Origin: Variovorax sp. RA8
GTDB taxonomy: Bacteria; Pseudomonadota; Gammaproteobacteria; Burkholderiales; Burkholderiaceae_C
Direction: 5' to 3'
NCBI RefSeq assembly: GCF_901827175.1
Contig: NZ_LR594662.1
Span: 4,960,001 to 5,024,000 of the forward strand
Length of the DNA: 64,000 nucleotides
In this document: positions 40,759 through 47,894 of the stretch, in pieces
Layout: every line of letters starts with the position of its first letter
Position numbering within the stretch: the first letter of the stretch is position 1
The notes under the pieces: model-generated
What the model saw: only the letters and a program-made list of their open reading frames with translations
The model's database searches: none
Told to the model about the DNA's origin: nothing
Made by a program: the position numbers and the translations under genes

Positions 40759-40795
40759 AAGGCCCGACGCTACGCCAAAAGTAGCTTCGGGCCTT
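40759..40795 (-). terminator. Hairpin between rpmF and plsX, likely attenuator
   Basis: AAGGCCCGA (40759-40767) pairs perfectly with TCGGGCCTT (40787-40795), and an inner GCTAC/GTAGC stem extends it. On the minus strand it is followed by TTTGTTTTG just before the plsX start. It could end part of the rpmF transcripts, letting ribosomal protein L32 be made in excess over the fab enzymes. Confidence 0.65.
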
Positions 40796-40813
40796 CAGCC
40801 TTGAAACAGCAGA

Positions 40814-40996
40814 TCAGGCTTCTGACTTGGTCTTGAGCACCTTGCGGCCGCGATAGAAGCCGTTGGGGCTGATATGGTGGCGCAGGTGCGTCTCGCCGGT
40901 GGTCGGCTCGACAGCCAAGCCCGGAACGCCCAGTGCGTTGTGGGAACGATGCATGCCGCGCTTGGACGGCGACTTCTTGTTTTGCTGGACAGCCAT
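40814..40996 (-). CDS. rpmF: 50S ribosomal protein L32
   Basis: The 60-residue basic protein starts [20 protein letters not shown], the L32 signature, and keeps [17 protein letters not shown] near the end. AGGAG lies five bases before the ATG. It lacks the CxxC zinc pairs of some L32 proteins, which is normal in proteobacteria. It follows the YceD gene, the conserved yceD-rpmF-plsX order. Confidence 0.97.
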   Translation of the reverse strand: MAVQQNKKSPSKRGMHRSHNALGVPGLAVEPTTGETHLRHHISPNGFYRGRKVLKTKSEA

Positions 40997-41156
40997 GCTG
41001 GCTCCTGAAAATGTTCGGGTGAGTGGGTGGGCACGCGCTCGACCGTGGGCTCTGGCGGCCCTTGCCGTCCCTCGACCACATGCAAAGGGCGGCGCGCGCG
41101 AAGCCCGTGATTATAGCTCCATCGAAGCACCAGATGCCAGTCCCTCGACTTCACGC

Positions 41157-41705
41157 CTACTTCCGCTTGTCCGACCGCAAGCTGCCAAGCACGGCGAAGG
41201 GGTTGGGGCGAGCGGCCTCGGCGGTGTCGAACTCGGGGTCCACTGCGGACAGCTTCACCGGCTCCGGGCAATGTTCGTGGCGCGGTGTAACAGGGATCTC
41301 CATCAGCAATTCATCCTCGATCAAGGCATGCAGATCGAAATCTCGGCTGGAAACGAGCACATCCTCCTCGGATTCCTCGTCTTCGACAGCCGCCGTGCCT
41401 TCGTCCGCGACGAATCGAAACCAGCGGTCAACTTTCAACTCGACATCCACAGGCGTCAGGCACCGCTGGCAAACCAGCGGCACCGTGCTCGATGCGCTCA
41501 GATGCAGCCAGGGCACCGGGGCTTCCGCATGCCCGTTGCGCTCAGTGCCGACGGCCTCCCAGCGCACGCGCGAATCGGCTGCGGGGCTGGCGAGTTCCGC
41601 GCTCAAGCGCGTATAGGCCTGGACGGGCTCCTCGCCCGAAAGCGTCGCGGCTGCCTCGGCGAAGCGGTTCACGTCGAGCCTGCCGGGGGTGAATTCTCTG
41701 CTCAT
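41157..41705 (-). CDS. yceD: YceD/DUF177 family protein
   Basis: The 182-residue acidic protein belongs to the YceD (DUF177) family, recognisable by VPLVCQRCLTPVDVEL and an acidic stretch before the C-terminus. In plants and bacteria the family has been tied to 23S rRNA accumulation, but the biochemical role is unclear. The ATG at 41705 (MSREFTPGRLD) is taken as start; an in-frame ATG at 41738 would almost touch the divergent maf start at 41744. It heads the rpmF-plsX-fab series. Confidence 0.85.
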   Translation of the reverse strand: MSREFTPGRLDVNRFAEAAATLSGEEPVQAYTRLSAELASPAADSRVRWEAVGTERNGHAEAPVPWLHLSASSTVPLVCQRCLTPVDVELKVDRWFRFVADEGTAAVEDEESEEDVLVSSRDFDLHALIEDELLMEIPVTPRHEHCPEPVKLSAVDPEFDTAEAARPNPFAVLGSLRSDKRK

Positions 41706-41743
41706 CGTCGCCAGTCTAAACCGCTCACGCACAATCATGGGCC

Positions 41744-42325
41744 ATGCAACGCCCCGTGATTCTTGCCTCGACCTCGCGATATCGCCGCGAGTTGTTCGCC
41801 CGCCTGCTTCTGCCCTTCGACGTCCATCCCCCCGGTGTCGACGAAAAACCACTGCCCAAGGAGTCGCCAAGCGCCCTGGCCGAGCGACTCGCCCTCGAAA
41901 AGGCCGTGGCGGTGGCGCGCCGCTTTCCGGAGGCGGTGGTGATCGGCTCCGACCAGGTGGCCGACCTGGCCGGCGAGCCGCTGGGCAAGCCCGGAGACCA
42001 CGCCCGCGCGACAGCCCAGCTACGGCGCATGCGCGGCCAAACCCTGGTGTTCCAGACCGCCGTCGCCGTGGTCTGCCAAGCCACCGGGTTCAGCCAGCGC
42101 GAGCTCGCTCCCGTACGGGTCGTCTTCCGTAATTTCAGCGACGCGGCGATCGAGCGCTATTTGCTGGCAGAGCAGCCGTACGACTGCGCAGGCAGCGCCA
42201 AAAGCGAAGGCCTCGGCATCGCGCTGCTGGACGCCATCGACAGCGACGATCCGACGGCGCTGGTGGGCCTGCCCTTGATCCGCACCGCCAACATGCTGCG
42301 CGCCGCAGGGATCGATCTGCTGTGA
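41744..42325 (+). CDS. maf: Maf-family nucleotide pyrophosphatase (YceF type)
   Basis: Maf proteins hydrolyse non-canonical or modified nucleoside triphosphates. The 193-residue product opens VILASTSRYRRELFARL and has the acidic catalytic segment VVIGSDQVADLAGEPLGKP, plus AEQPYDCAGSAKSEGLGIAL, typical of the YceF subgroup (7-methyl-GTP). It is divergent from yceD, as in many proteobacteria where yceF flanks yceD-rpmF. Its stop overlaps the next start as GTGA. Confidence 0.9.
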   Translation: MQRPVILASTSRYRRELFARLLLPFDVHPPGVDEKPLPKESPSALAERLALEKAVAVARRFPEAVVIGSDQVADLAGEPLGKPGDHARATAQLRRMRGQTLVFQTAVAVVCQATGFSQRELAPVRVVFRNFSDAAIERYLLAEQPYDCAGSAKSEGLGIALLDAIDSDDPTALVGLPLIRTANMLRAAGIDLL

Positions 42326-43083
42326 GCCGAGGCAAGCTCTATCTGGTTCCGGCACCGCTGGATTTCGGATGCGACATGCAGGCCGCACTGCAGGAGGTGG
42401 TGCCGCTCGGCACGCTGCAGGCCGCCGCCAGCATCACCCATTGGATCTGCGAAAACGCAAAATCGGCACGCGCCTATCTCAAGCGCATCGATGGCGTCGT
42501 GCCGCTCGCTGCGCCACTGCAGATGCAGCAGATCCAGGAGTTGCCGCGCGAAGTCCACAAGAAGGGCGACCACCAGGCGGGCCAGTTCGATGCGCGCCCG
42601 CTGCTCACCGCGGCGCTGGCCGGCGCCGATATCGGGCTGCTGAGCGAGGCCGGCATGCCGGCTGTTGCCGATCCGGGCTCGTCCGTTGTGCGCGCAGCCC
42701 ACGAACTGGGCATCGCGGTGGTGCCTCTCACCGGGCCAGTGTCGCTGCTGCTCGCGCTCGCGGCCAGCGGACTCAACGGCCAGAATTTCGCCTTCGTCGG
42801 CTATCTGCCGCAGGAAGCCGAGGCCCGGGTGCAGCGCATCCGCGAGCTCGAATCGCTCGCGCTGCGCACCGGCCAGACCCAACTCTTCATCGAAACGCCC
42901 TACCGCAATGCAGCCCTGCTGCAAGCCTTGATGCAAACACTCCAGCACAACACGCGACTCGCGGTGGCCCGTGGCTTGACGCTTGCGAGCGCCGACATCC
43001 GTAGCGAGCCGGTGAAAGCCTGGCGCGCCAAGCCTACCGGCACCGACGACCGCATGCCCGCCGTATTTGCGATCGGACGCTAG
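42322..43083 (+). CDS. Tetrapyrrole-methylase-family (RsmI-related) methyltransferase
   Basis: The 253-residue product has the fold of the tetrapyrrole/corrin methylase family: opening GKLYLVPAPLD, then IGLLSEAGMPAVADPGSSVV and VPLTGPVSLLLALAASGLNG, and TQLFIETPYRNAALL. The middle blocks match RsmI (16S rRNA C1402 2'-O-methyltransferase). The N-terminal substrate part differs from canonical RsmI, lacking the TPIGNL and EDTR blocks. It is probably a paralog with its own target. It starts with GTG overlapping the maf stop, so the two are coupled. Confidence 0.8.
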   Translation: MSRGKLYLVPAPLDFGCDMQAALQEVVPLGTLQAAASITHWICENAKSARAYLKRIDGVVPLAAPLQMQQIQELPREVHKKGDHQAGQFDARPLLTAALAGADIGLLSEAGMPAVADPGSSVVRAAHELGIAVVPLTGPVSLLLALAASGLNGQNFAFVGYLPQEAEARVQRIRELESLALRTGQTQLFIETPYRNAALLQALMQTLQHNTRLAVARGLTLASADIRSEPVKAWRAKPTGTDDRMPAVFAIGR

Positions 43084-43085
43084 GC

Positions 43086-44237
43086 GTGTCTGCGACCGTC
43101 ATGCAGCCGTCCGCGCGTACGCGTTGGGCATCGCGCGTGCAGTTCTTTGCCTCGGGCTTCATCTTCGCCACCTGGGGCGTGCATATCCCGACAGTAAAAG
43201 CCCAATACGGCGTCACGGAGGCTGAACTCGGTCTGGCCCTGCTCGCAGCCGGCATCGGCGCCCTGCTCGGCCTCACGCAGGCGAGCCGGTGGATCGGCCG
43301 CTACGGCGCACGTACCACGGCCGGCCCCTGCGGGGCCATCTACGCCCTGCTGCTCGCCGGCCTGCTGGTCATGCCGGGCTATGCCGCATTGCTGGGCCTG
43401 TTGGCGGCTTTCGGTATCGTCACCAGCGTGTTCGACGTGGCGATCAACACCGAAGCCGCAGAGCTCGAGCTGCGCAACGGGCACCCGCTCATGAGCGGGA
43501 TGCACGGCATGTTCAGCCTGGGCGGCATGGCCGGCGCGGTGACCGGGAGCGCGGCGCTGGCCGCGGGCATGGCACCGCAGGCGCATCTGACGCTCGTGGC
43601 GAGCGCAGTGGCAGTGATGGTCGCATTTGCCGCCCAGTGGATGCTGCCCCGCGAGGCCACCGCTTTCGCCGCCAACAACGAAGGCTTCCGCCTGCCCCGC
43701 GGCGCCCTCGTGATCCTCGGCGTGCTGGCCGCGCTGGGGCTGATCGCTGAAGGCGCGATCTACGACTGGAGCGTGCTCTATCTCAAGCAGGAGCTGGGCA
43801 GTCCACAACAGCAGGCCGCCCTCGCCTACGCCAGCTTCTCCGCTGCCATGGCCGCGACGCGCTTCTGCGGCGACGCGATGCGAGCGCGCTTCGCGCCGGC
43901 CGTGCTGCTGCGCGGTAGCGCCCTGCTGGCCGCTGCCTCCATGACACTGGTCCTGCTGACCGATGCCCCATGGCTGGCGCTGGTCGGCTTCGCGGGGGTG
44001 GGGGCCGGATTCGCGAACGTGGTGCCGATCCTGTTCGCGGCTTCGGCGCGCGTGCCGGGCGTCGAGCCGGCGCGCGGCATCGCTGCGGTTTCGGCGGCGG
44101 CCTATCTGGGCTTCATGGCGGGGCCGCCTGTGATCGGCTTCCTGGCCGAGGTCAGTTCGCTGACCGCAGCGCTCTATGTCGTGGTGGCCTTCGCCGTGGG
44201 TCTCGCGGCGTCGGCGCGCTGGGCCGACCCGGCCTGA
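43086..44237 (+). CDS. MFS transporter (YbjJ-like)
   Basis: The 383-residue product is a polytopic membrane protein, with about 12 hydrophobic helices by eye and the length of a compact major facilitator. The opening RVQFFASGFIFATWGVHIPT, then GVTEAELGLALLAAGIGALLG, is like the YbjJ group of proteobacterial MFS proteins. The substrate is unknown. It starts with GTG at 43086, two bases after the methyltransferase stop; an ATG at 43101 is the alternative. It abuts the oppositely oriented sppA-like gene directly. Confidence 0.85.
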   Translation: MSATVMQPSARTRWASRVQFFASGFIFATWGVHIPTVKAQYGVTEAELGLALLAAGIGALLGLTQASRWIGRYGARTTAGPCGAIYALLLAGLLVMPGYAALLGLLAAFGIVTSVFDVAINTEAAELELRNGHPLMSGMHGMFSLGGMAGAVTGSAALAAGMAPQAHLTLVASAVAVMVAFAAQWMLPREATAFAANNEGFRLPRGALVILGVLAALGLIAEGAIYDWSVLYLKQELGSPQQQAALAYASFSAAMAATRFCGDAMRARFAPAVLLRGSALLAAASMTLVLLTDAPWLALVGFAGVGAGFANVVPILFAASARVPGVEPARGIAAVSAAAYLGFMAGPPVIGFLAEVSSLTAALYVVVAFAVGLAASARWADPA

Positions 44238-45260
44238 TCAGCGCAGCGCGGGCGCGCTGCGCATCGCACGCACCGAAGCATCGCCGAGCGCCGCGCCGAA
44301 TTTCTTGGCCAGCTTCTCGGCCACGTTGTCGCGGCGGGTGTAGTCAATGACTTCCTCTGCCTTGACGACCTCACGTGCGACGAAGTCGACATTGCCGAGC
44401 TGATCGGCGAGCCCGAGATCCACCGCCTGCTGTCCGCTCCAGAACAGGCCGCTGAACAAGCCCGGCGTCCCGGTCTTCAGCCGATCGCCCCGGCCTTTCT
44501 TGACCACGTCGATGAACTGGGCGTGGATCTGCTCGAGCATCTGCTGCGCATGCGCACGCTGGGCATCGCTCATCGGGCTGAAGGGATCGAGGAAGCCCTT
44601 GTTCTCGCCGGCCGTCAGCAGCCTGCGCTCGACACCGACCTTTTCCATCAGCCCCGTGAAGCCGAAGCCGTCCATCAGCACGCCGATGCTTCCGACAATG
44701 CTGGCCTTGTCGACGAAGACCTTGTCGGTCGCCGCAGCGATGTAGTAGGCCGCCGAGGCGCAGGTCTCCTCGACTACCGCGTACACCGGCTTGTTGTGCT
44801 TGGCCCGTAGGCGGCGGATCTCGTCGTTAATGATGCCGGCCTGCACCGGGCTTCCGCCGGGCGAATTGATCAGCAGCACGACGCCCTTGGCGCCCTCGTC
44901 CTCGAAGGCGGTCTTCATCGCCGCCACCACGAACTCTGCGCTTGCATCGGCGCCGTTGGCGATCTCGCCCTTGATCTCGACGACCGCCGTGTGCGCGGTG
45001 GTTTTGGCGGTGGTTGGCGTGCCGCGCGAGACGACCAGCCAGACCAGGAAGATGAAGAAGGCCAGCCAGCTCAGCCGGACGAAAGTCTTCCAGCGTCGTG
45101 CGGCCTGCTGCTCGCGCAGGCTGGCGAAGGCGAGCTTCTCGAGCGTCGCACGCTCCCAGCCGGGCTGCTGCGTCGGATCATTCCTGGAGCTGCTGTGCGC
45201 CGGCCTGGCGCGCTCGAAAGGCTCGAAACCCTCGGGTTCCGTGCGGTGGGGGTCGGTCAT
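44238..45260 (-). CDS. sppA: SppA-type signal peptide peptidase (S49)
   Basis: S49 peptidases degrade released signal peptides in the membrane. The 340-residue product has an N-terminal cytoplasmic tail, one membrane helix (about 62-78) and a single S49 domain, the short form. The nucleophile is Ser169 in ETCASAAYYIA and the base is Lys221 in AGENKGFLDPF, 52 residues apart, the same spacing as Ser147/Lys199 in B. subtilis SppA. It follows the Rieske gene after one base, as part of rluC-gph-Rieske-sppA. Confidence 0.92.
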   Translation of the reverse strand: MTDPHRTEPEGFEPFERARPAHSSSRNDPTQQPGWERATLEKLAFASLREQQAARRWKTFVRLSWLAFFIFLVWLVVSRGTPTTAKTTAHTAVVEIKGEIANGADASAEFVVAAMKTAFEDEGAKGVVLLINSPGGSPVQAGIINDEIRRLRAKHNKPVYAVVEETCASAAYYIAAATDKVFVDKASIVGSIGVLMDGFGFTGLMEKVGVERRLLTAGENKGFLDPFSPMSDAQRAHAQQMLEQIHAQFIDVVKKGRGDRLKTGTPGLFSGLFWSGQQAVDLGLADQLGNVDFVAREVVKAEEVIDYTRRDNVAEKLAKKFGAALGDASVRAMRSAPALR

Positions 45261-45261
45261 G

Positions 45262-45627
45262 TCAGAAAGCCAGGGGTTGGAGGTTCCAGGCAGTATGCCA
45301 GTGCACCACGCCGTCCCGTTCGCTCAGCGCGATCTTCACCAGGCCGCCGCGGCAGGGGCCGCCGGCGCATTCGCCGGTGTCCGGCCTGTAGACGGCGCCG
45401 TGGGTCGCGCACAGCAACCATTGGCCGCTGTCGTCGAAGAATCGGTCGGGCTGGAAGTCCAGCTCCATCGCCACGTGGCTGCAGCGATTCAGGTAGGCAT
45501 GCACCTGCCCTTCGTAGCGGACCGCGAAGGCCCGGCAGGTCTGGCCGCCGTGAACCACGTCGAAGGGCACGGCACGACCACCCTCGACCAGATCGGCCGC
45601 ATTGCACAGGGGAATGCTTTCGCTCAT
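45262..45627 (-). CDS. Rieske [2Fe-2S] ferredoxin-type protein
   Basis: The 121-residue soluble protein has a complete Rieske site: Cys49-x-His51 (NRCSHVAMEL) and Cys73-x2-His76 (LLCATHGAVY). It has no signal peptide and no catalytic partner domain. It probably works as a small electron carrier or regulator, but no redox partner is encoded nearby. The place between a phosphatase and sppA, downstream of rluC, is common in Burkholderiales. Function unknown. Confidence 0.88.
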   Translation of the reverse strand: MSESIPLCNAADLVEGGRAVPFDVVHGGQTCRAFAVRYEGQVHAYLNRCSHVAMELDFQPDRFFDDSGQWLLCATHGAVYRPDTGECAGGPCRGGLVKIALSERDGVVHWHTAWNLQPLAF

Positions 45628-45637
45628 TTCCCGATTT

Positions 45638-46306
45638 TCACGCGTTGTCGAGCAGCCATTGCATCAGGCCGGACACCGAGTGCGCCACGTACAGAGGCTG
45701 CAGCGCGTCGAAAGTGTCAGGCTCGTGCGCGCCGTAGCTCACGCCCACGCTCGCACAGCCGGCGTTGATCGCGAGCTGCAGATCATGGGTGGTGTCGCCG
45801 ATCATGAGGGTGCGCTCTGGCGGCACCTCCAGTTCCTCCATCAGCTCGAGCAACATGCGCGGATGCGGCTTGCCGAAGGTCTCGTCGGCCGTGCGCGAGG
45901 CGTCGAAGCGCTCGCGCAGCGCGACGGTGGCCAGGGCTTCGTTCAGTCCGCGCCGCGACTTGCCGGTGGCCACCGCCAGCTTGTGTCCACGGTTTTGGAG
46001 CGCATCGAGCAACGGCAGAACGCCGTCGAAGAGCACGAGGTCGTCCTGATGCTTGAGATAGTGGTACCGGTAGCGAACCCCAAGTTCAGCGTATTTCTCG
46101 CGGGGCACATCGGGCGCTGCGCGAGCCAGCGCCTCGGCCAGGCCCAGGCCGATCACCCAGGCGGCGTCGTTTTCGCTCGGCCTGGCGCCACCGACGTCGA
46201 CCACTGCGGCCTGGATGCAGCGCACGATGAGACGGGTGGAATCGTAGAGGGTGCCGTCCCAATCGAAGGCGATCAGGTCGAAGCGGCGTGGGCGGCTGTC
46301 AGTCAT
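45638..46306 (-). CDS. HAD-superfamily phosphatase (Gph-like)
   Basis: The 222-residue product has the HAD motifs: AFDWDGTLYDS (nucleophile Asp15, acid Asp17), LAVATGKSRRGLN (motif II Thr), FGKPHPRMLL (motif III Lys) and MIGDTTHDLQLA (motif IV). The layout fits the phosphoglycolate/pyrophosphatase-like group (Gph, PpaX). The true substrate cannot be read from the sequence. Its start overlaps the rluC stop by eight bases, and rluC-gph is a conserved pair in betaproteobacteria. Confidence 0.88.
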   Translation of the reverse strand: MTDSRPRRFDLIAFDWDGTLYDSTRLIVRCIQAAVVDVGGARPSENDAAWVIGLGLAEALARAAPDVPREKYAELGVRYRYHYLKHQDDLVLFDGVLPLLDALQNRGHKLAVATGKSRRGLNEALATVALRERFDASRTADETFGKPHPRMLLELMEELEVPPERTLMIGDTTHDLQLAINAGCASVGVSYGAHEPDTFDALQPLYVAHSVSGLMQWLLDNA

Positions 46307-47354
46307 GGGTCACGGGCGTAGCGGAAACGGCGAGCGCATCGAGCGCGACCTGGGGCATCAGCGCGCGCAGCTCGGGCGGCAGCTCCGCCTGCAACGCCAT
46401 GCGCTCGCCGCTCGCGGGATGGGTGAACTCGAGGCGCCAGGCGTGCAGGAACATGCGCTTGAGGCCGAGCTTCTGCAGCGCGCGGTTACGCTCGAAGACG
46501 CCGTACTTGTCGTCGCCGGCGATCGCATGGCCGCCGGAGGCGAGGTGGACGCGAATCTGGTGCGTGCGGCCTGTCTTGATGGTGACGGCGAGCAGGGAAA
46601 AGGCCGCCGGCTCGATCGGCAGCGAAACCCGCGCCAGCACCTTGACCAGTGTCACGGCCCGCATGGCGTCGGGATGGTCCTTGGCGACAACGCGCACACG
46701 CCGCTCGCCGGGCTCGGAGGATCCCGGTCGGCTCGGCAGCAGATAGCGTGCAAGTGGTGCGTCGAGCACCTTCTTGTTCGCCGGCCAGTGGCCCTCGACC
46801 AGCGCCAGGTAGGTCTTGCCGGTCTCCCGCTCGCGAAACTGGTCCTGCAAGCCCGTCAAGGCGCTGCGCTTCTTGGCCACCAGCAGGATGCCTGAGGTCT
46901 CGCGGTCCAGCCGGTGCACGAGCTCCAGGAAACGAGCCGCGGGCCGCGCCATGCGAAGCTGCTCGATCACGCCGGAGCTCACCCCGCTGCCGCCGTGGAC
47001 CGCCACGCCAGCCGGCTTGTCGATCGCAAGCATGGCATCGTCCTCGTACAGCAAGGGGAATTCGCGCGCGGGCGGAGGCTGCGATCCGCCCTCCTCCACC
47101 GCCCGTGCGGCCATCCGCAACGGCGGCAGTCTCAGCACGTCGCCCGCTTCCAGCCGCGTCTCGGCCTGCGCCCGGCCCTTGTTGATGCGCACCTCGCCGG
47201 ACCGGATGATCCGGTACACATGCGTCTTGGGGACGCCTTTGAGCTCCCTGAACAGGAAGTTGTCGAGTCTCTGACCCGCAAATTCAGCATCGACTGTCAG
47301 AAAGCGAACTTCTGCTGCCGCGGGGCTTGCCGTCGCACCTATAATGTTTTTCAC
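46299..47354 (-). CDS. rluC: 23S rRNA pseudouridine synthase RluC-type
   Basis: RluC isomerises U955, U2504 and U2580 of 23S rRNA. The 351-residue product has an N-terminal S4 RNA-binding domain (about 27-75) and the RluA-family catalytic core with Asp150 in VHRLDRETSG. The start is GTG at 47354 (MKNIIGATAS). The gene is divergent from rne across 540 bases, the same layout as rluC/rne in E. coli, and the proposed rne promoter lies inside its first codons. Confidence 0.92.
   Translation of the reverse strand: MKNIIGATASPAAAEVRFLTVDAEFAGQRLDNFLFRELKGVPKTHVYRIIRSGEVRINKGRAQAETRLEAGDVLRLPPLRMAARAVEEGGSQPPPAREFPLLYEDDAMLAIDKPAGVAVHGGSGVSSGVIEQLRMARPAARFLELVHRLDRETSGILLVAKKRSALTGLQDQFRERETGKTYLALVEGHWPANKKVLDAPLARYLLPSRPGSSEPGERRVRVVAKDHPDAMRAVTLVKVLARVSLPIEPAAFSLLAVTIKTGRTHQIRVHLASGGHAIAGDDKYGVFERNRALQKLGLKRMFLHAWRLEFTHPASGERMALQAELPPELRALMPQVALDALAVSATPVTHD
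47340..47345 (+). promoter_or_regulatory. Candidate -10 element of the rne promoter
   Basis: A perfect TATAAT lies on the plus strand inside the first codons of the divergent rluC gene. A start near 47352 would give rne a leader of about 540 nt. The -35 region is poor (no TTGACA-like hexamer at 16-18 bases), so the start site is uncertain. Confidence 0.4.
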
Positions 47355-47894
47355 CAGCGCGGTCTTGTAAGTGCTTGATTGAACAGAAGTTTAGAGCACG
47401 ACCGGCAGCGTTGCGAGGTCGATGCCGCTTGGGCGTTGAATCTGCAGGCCACGCGCAAACGTGCAAGGCGGCAGCCGCTCCATCCAAGCCAAGCCGACGC
47501 CCACGAAACACCGATACGGAATACCAGCCGGCAGGCAACAGGCTGCCGGCGGATCGAAGCGAGTCCCTTTGTGTTGATGCTGTTGATTCAACTGTGCCTA
47601 CGCTGGCTGATGCCGGCGCCTTCGGGCATTGAGTCATCGGTTGCGCCTGTTTCCACCGCGCCAGTTGCCATCGAAAACATGGCAAGTCAACATCACATCG
47701 GGCTCGCGCCCATCCACGCGCCCCCACCCTTGCTGCGATTGAGCTGACGCTCAATTCAGGTGGCGTGCGCTCGCACACCGCCGGCATCCGGGGTCAAGCG
47801 GCAATTCCTCCTTCGTTTCGCGAAGCGTCGTCCGTGCATCGTGGGTCCGTCATGGACCGGTGAGAACGACAGATACGACAAAAGGAAACGCATC
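47355..47894 (+). promoter_or_regulatory. rne: Long structured 5' leader of rne
   Basis: The 540 bases between rluC and rne hold no convincing protein gene. They contain several hairpins: GCCGGCAG/CTGCCGGC (47527-47534 with 47543-47550), ATTGAGC/GCTCAAT around TGAC (47738-47755), CTTCG/CGAAG near 47812-47826, and GGTCC/GGACC near 47845-47858, the last just before the ribosome site AAAGGA. In E. coli, RNase E cleaves its own structured 361-nt leader to control its level. The same synteny and a similar leader suggest the same feedback here (inference). Confidence 0.5.

Noticed and set aside
47379-47747. 122-codon ORF in the rne leader
   Set aside because: No ribosome site, biased composition and no recognisable family; the region is better read as a structured leader.
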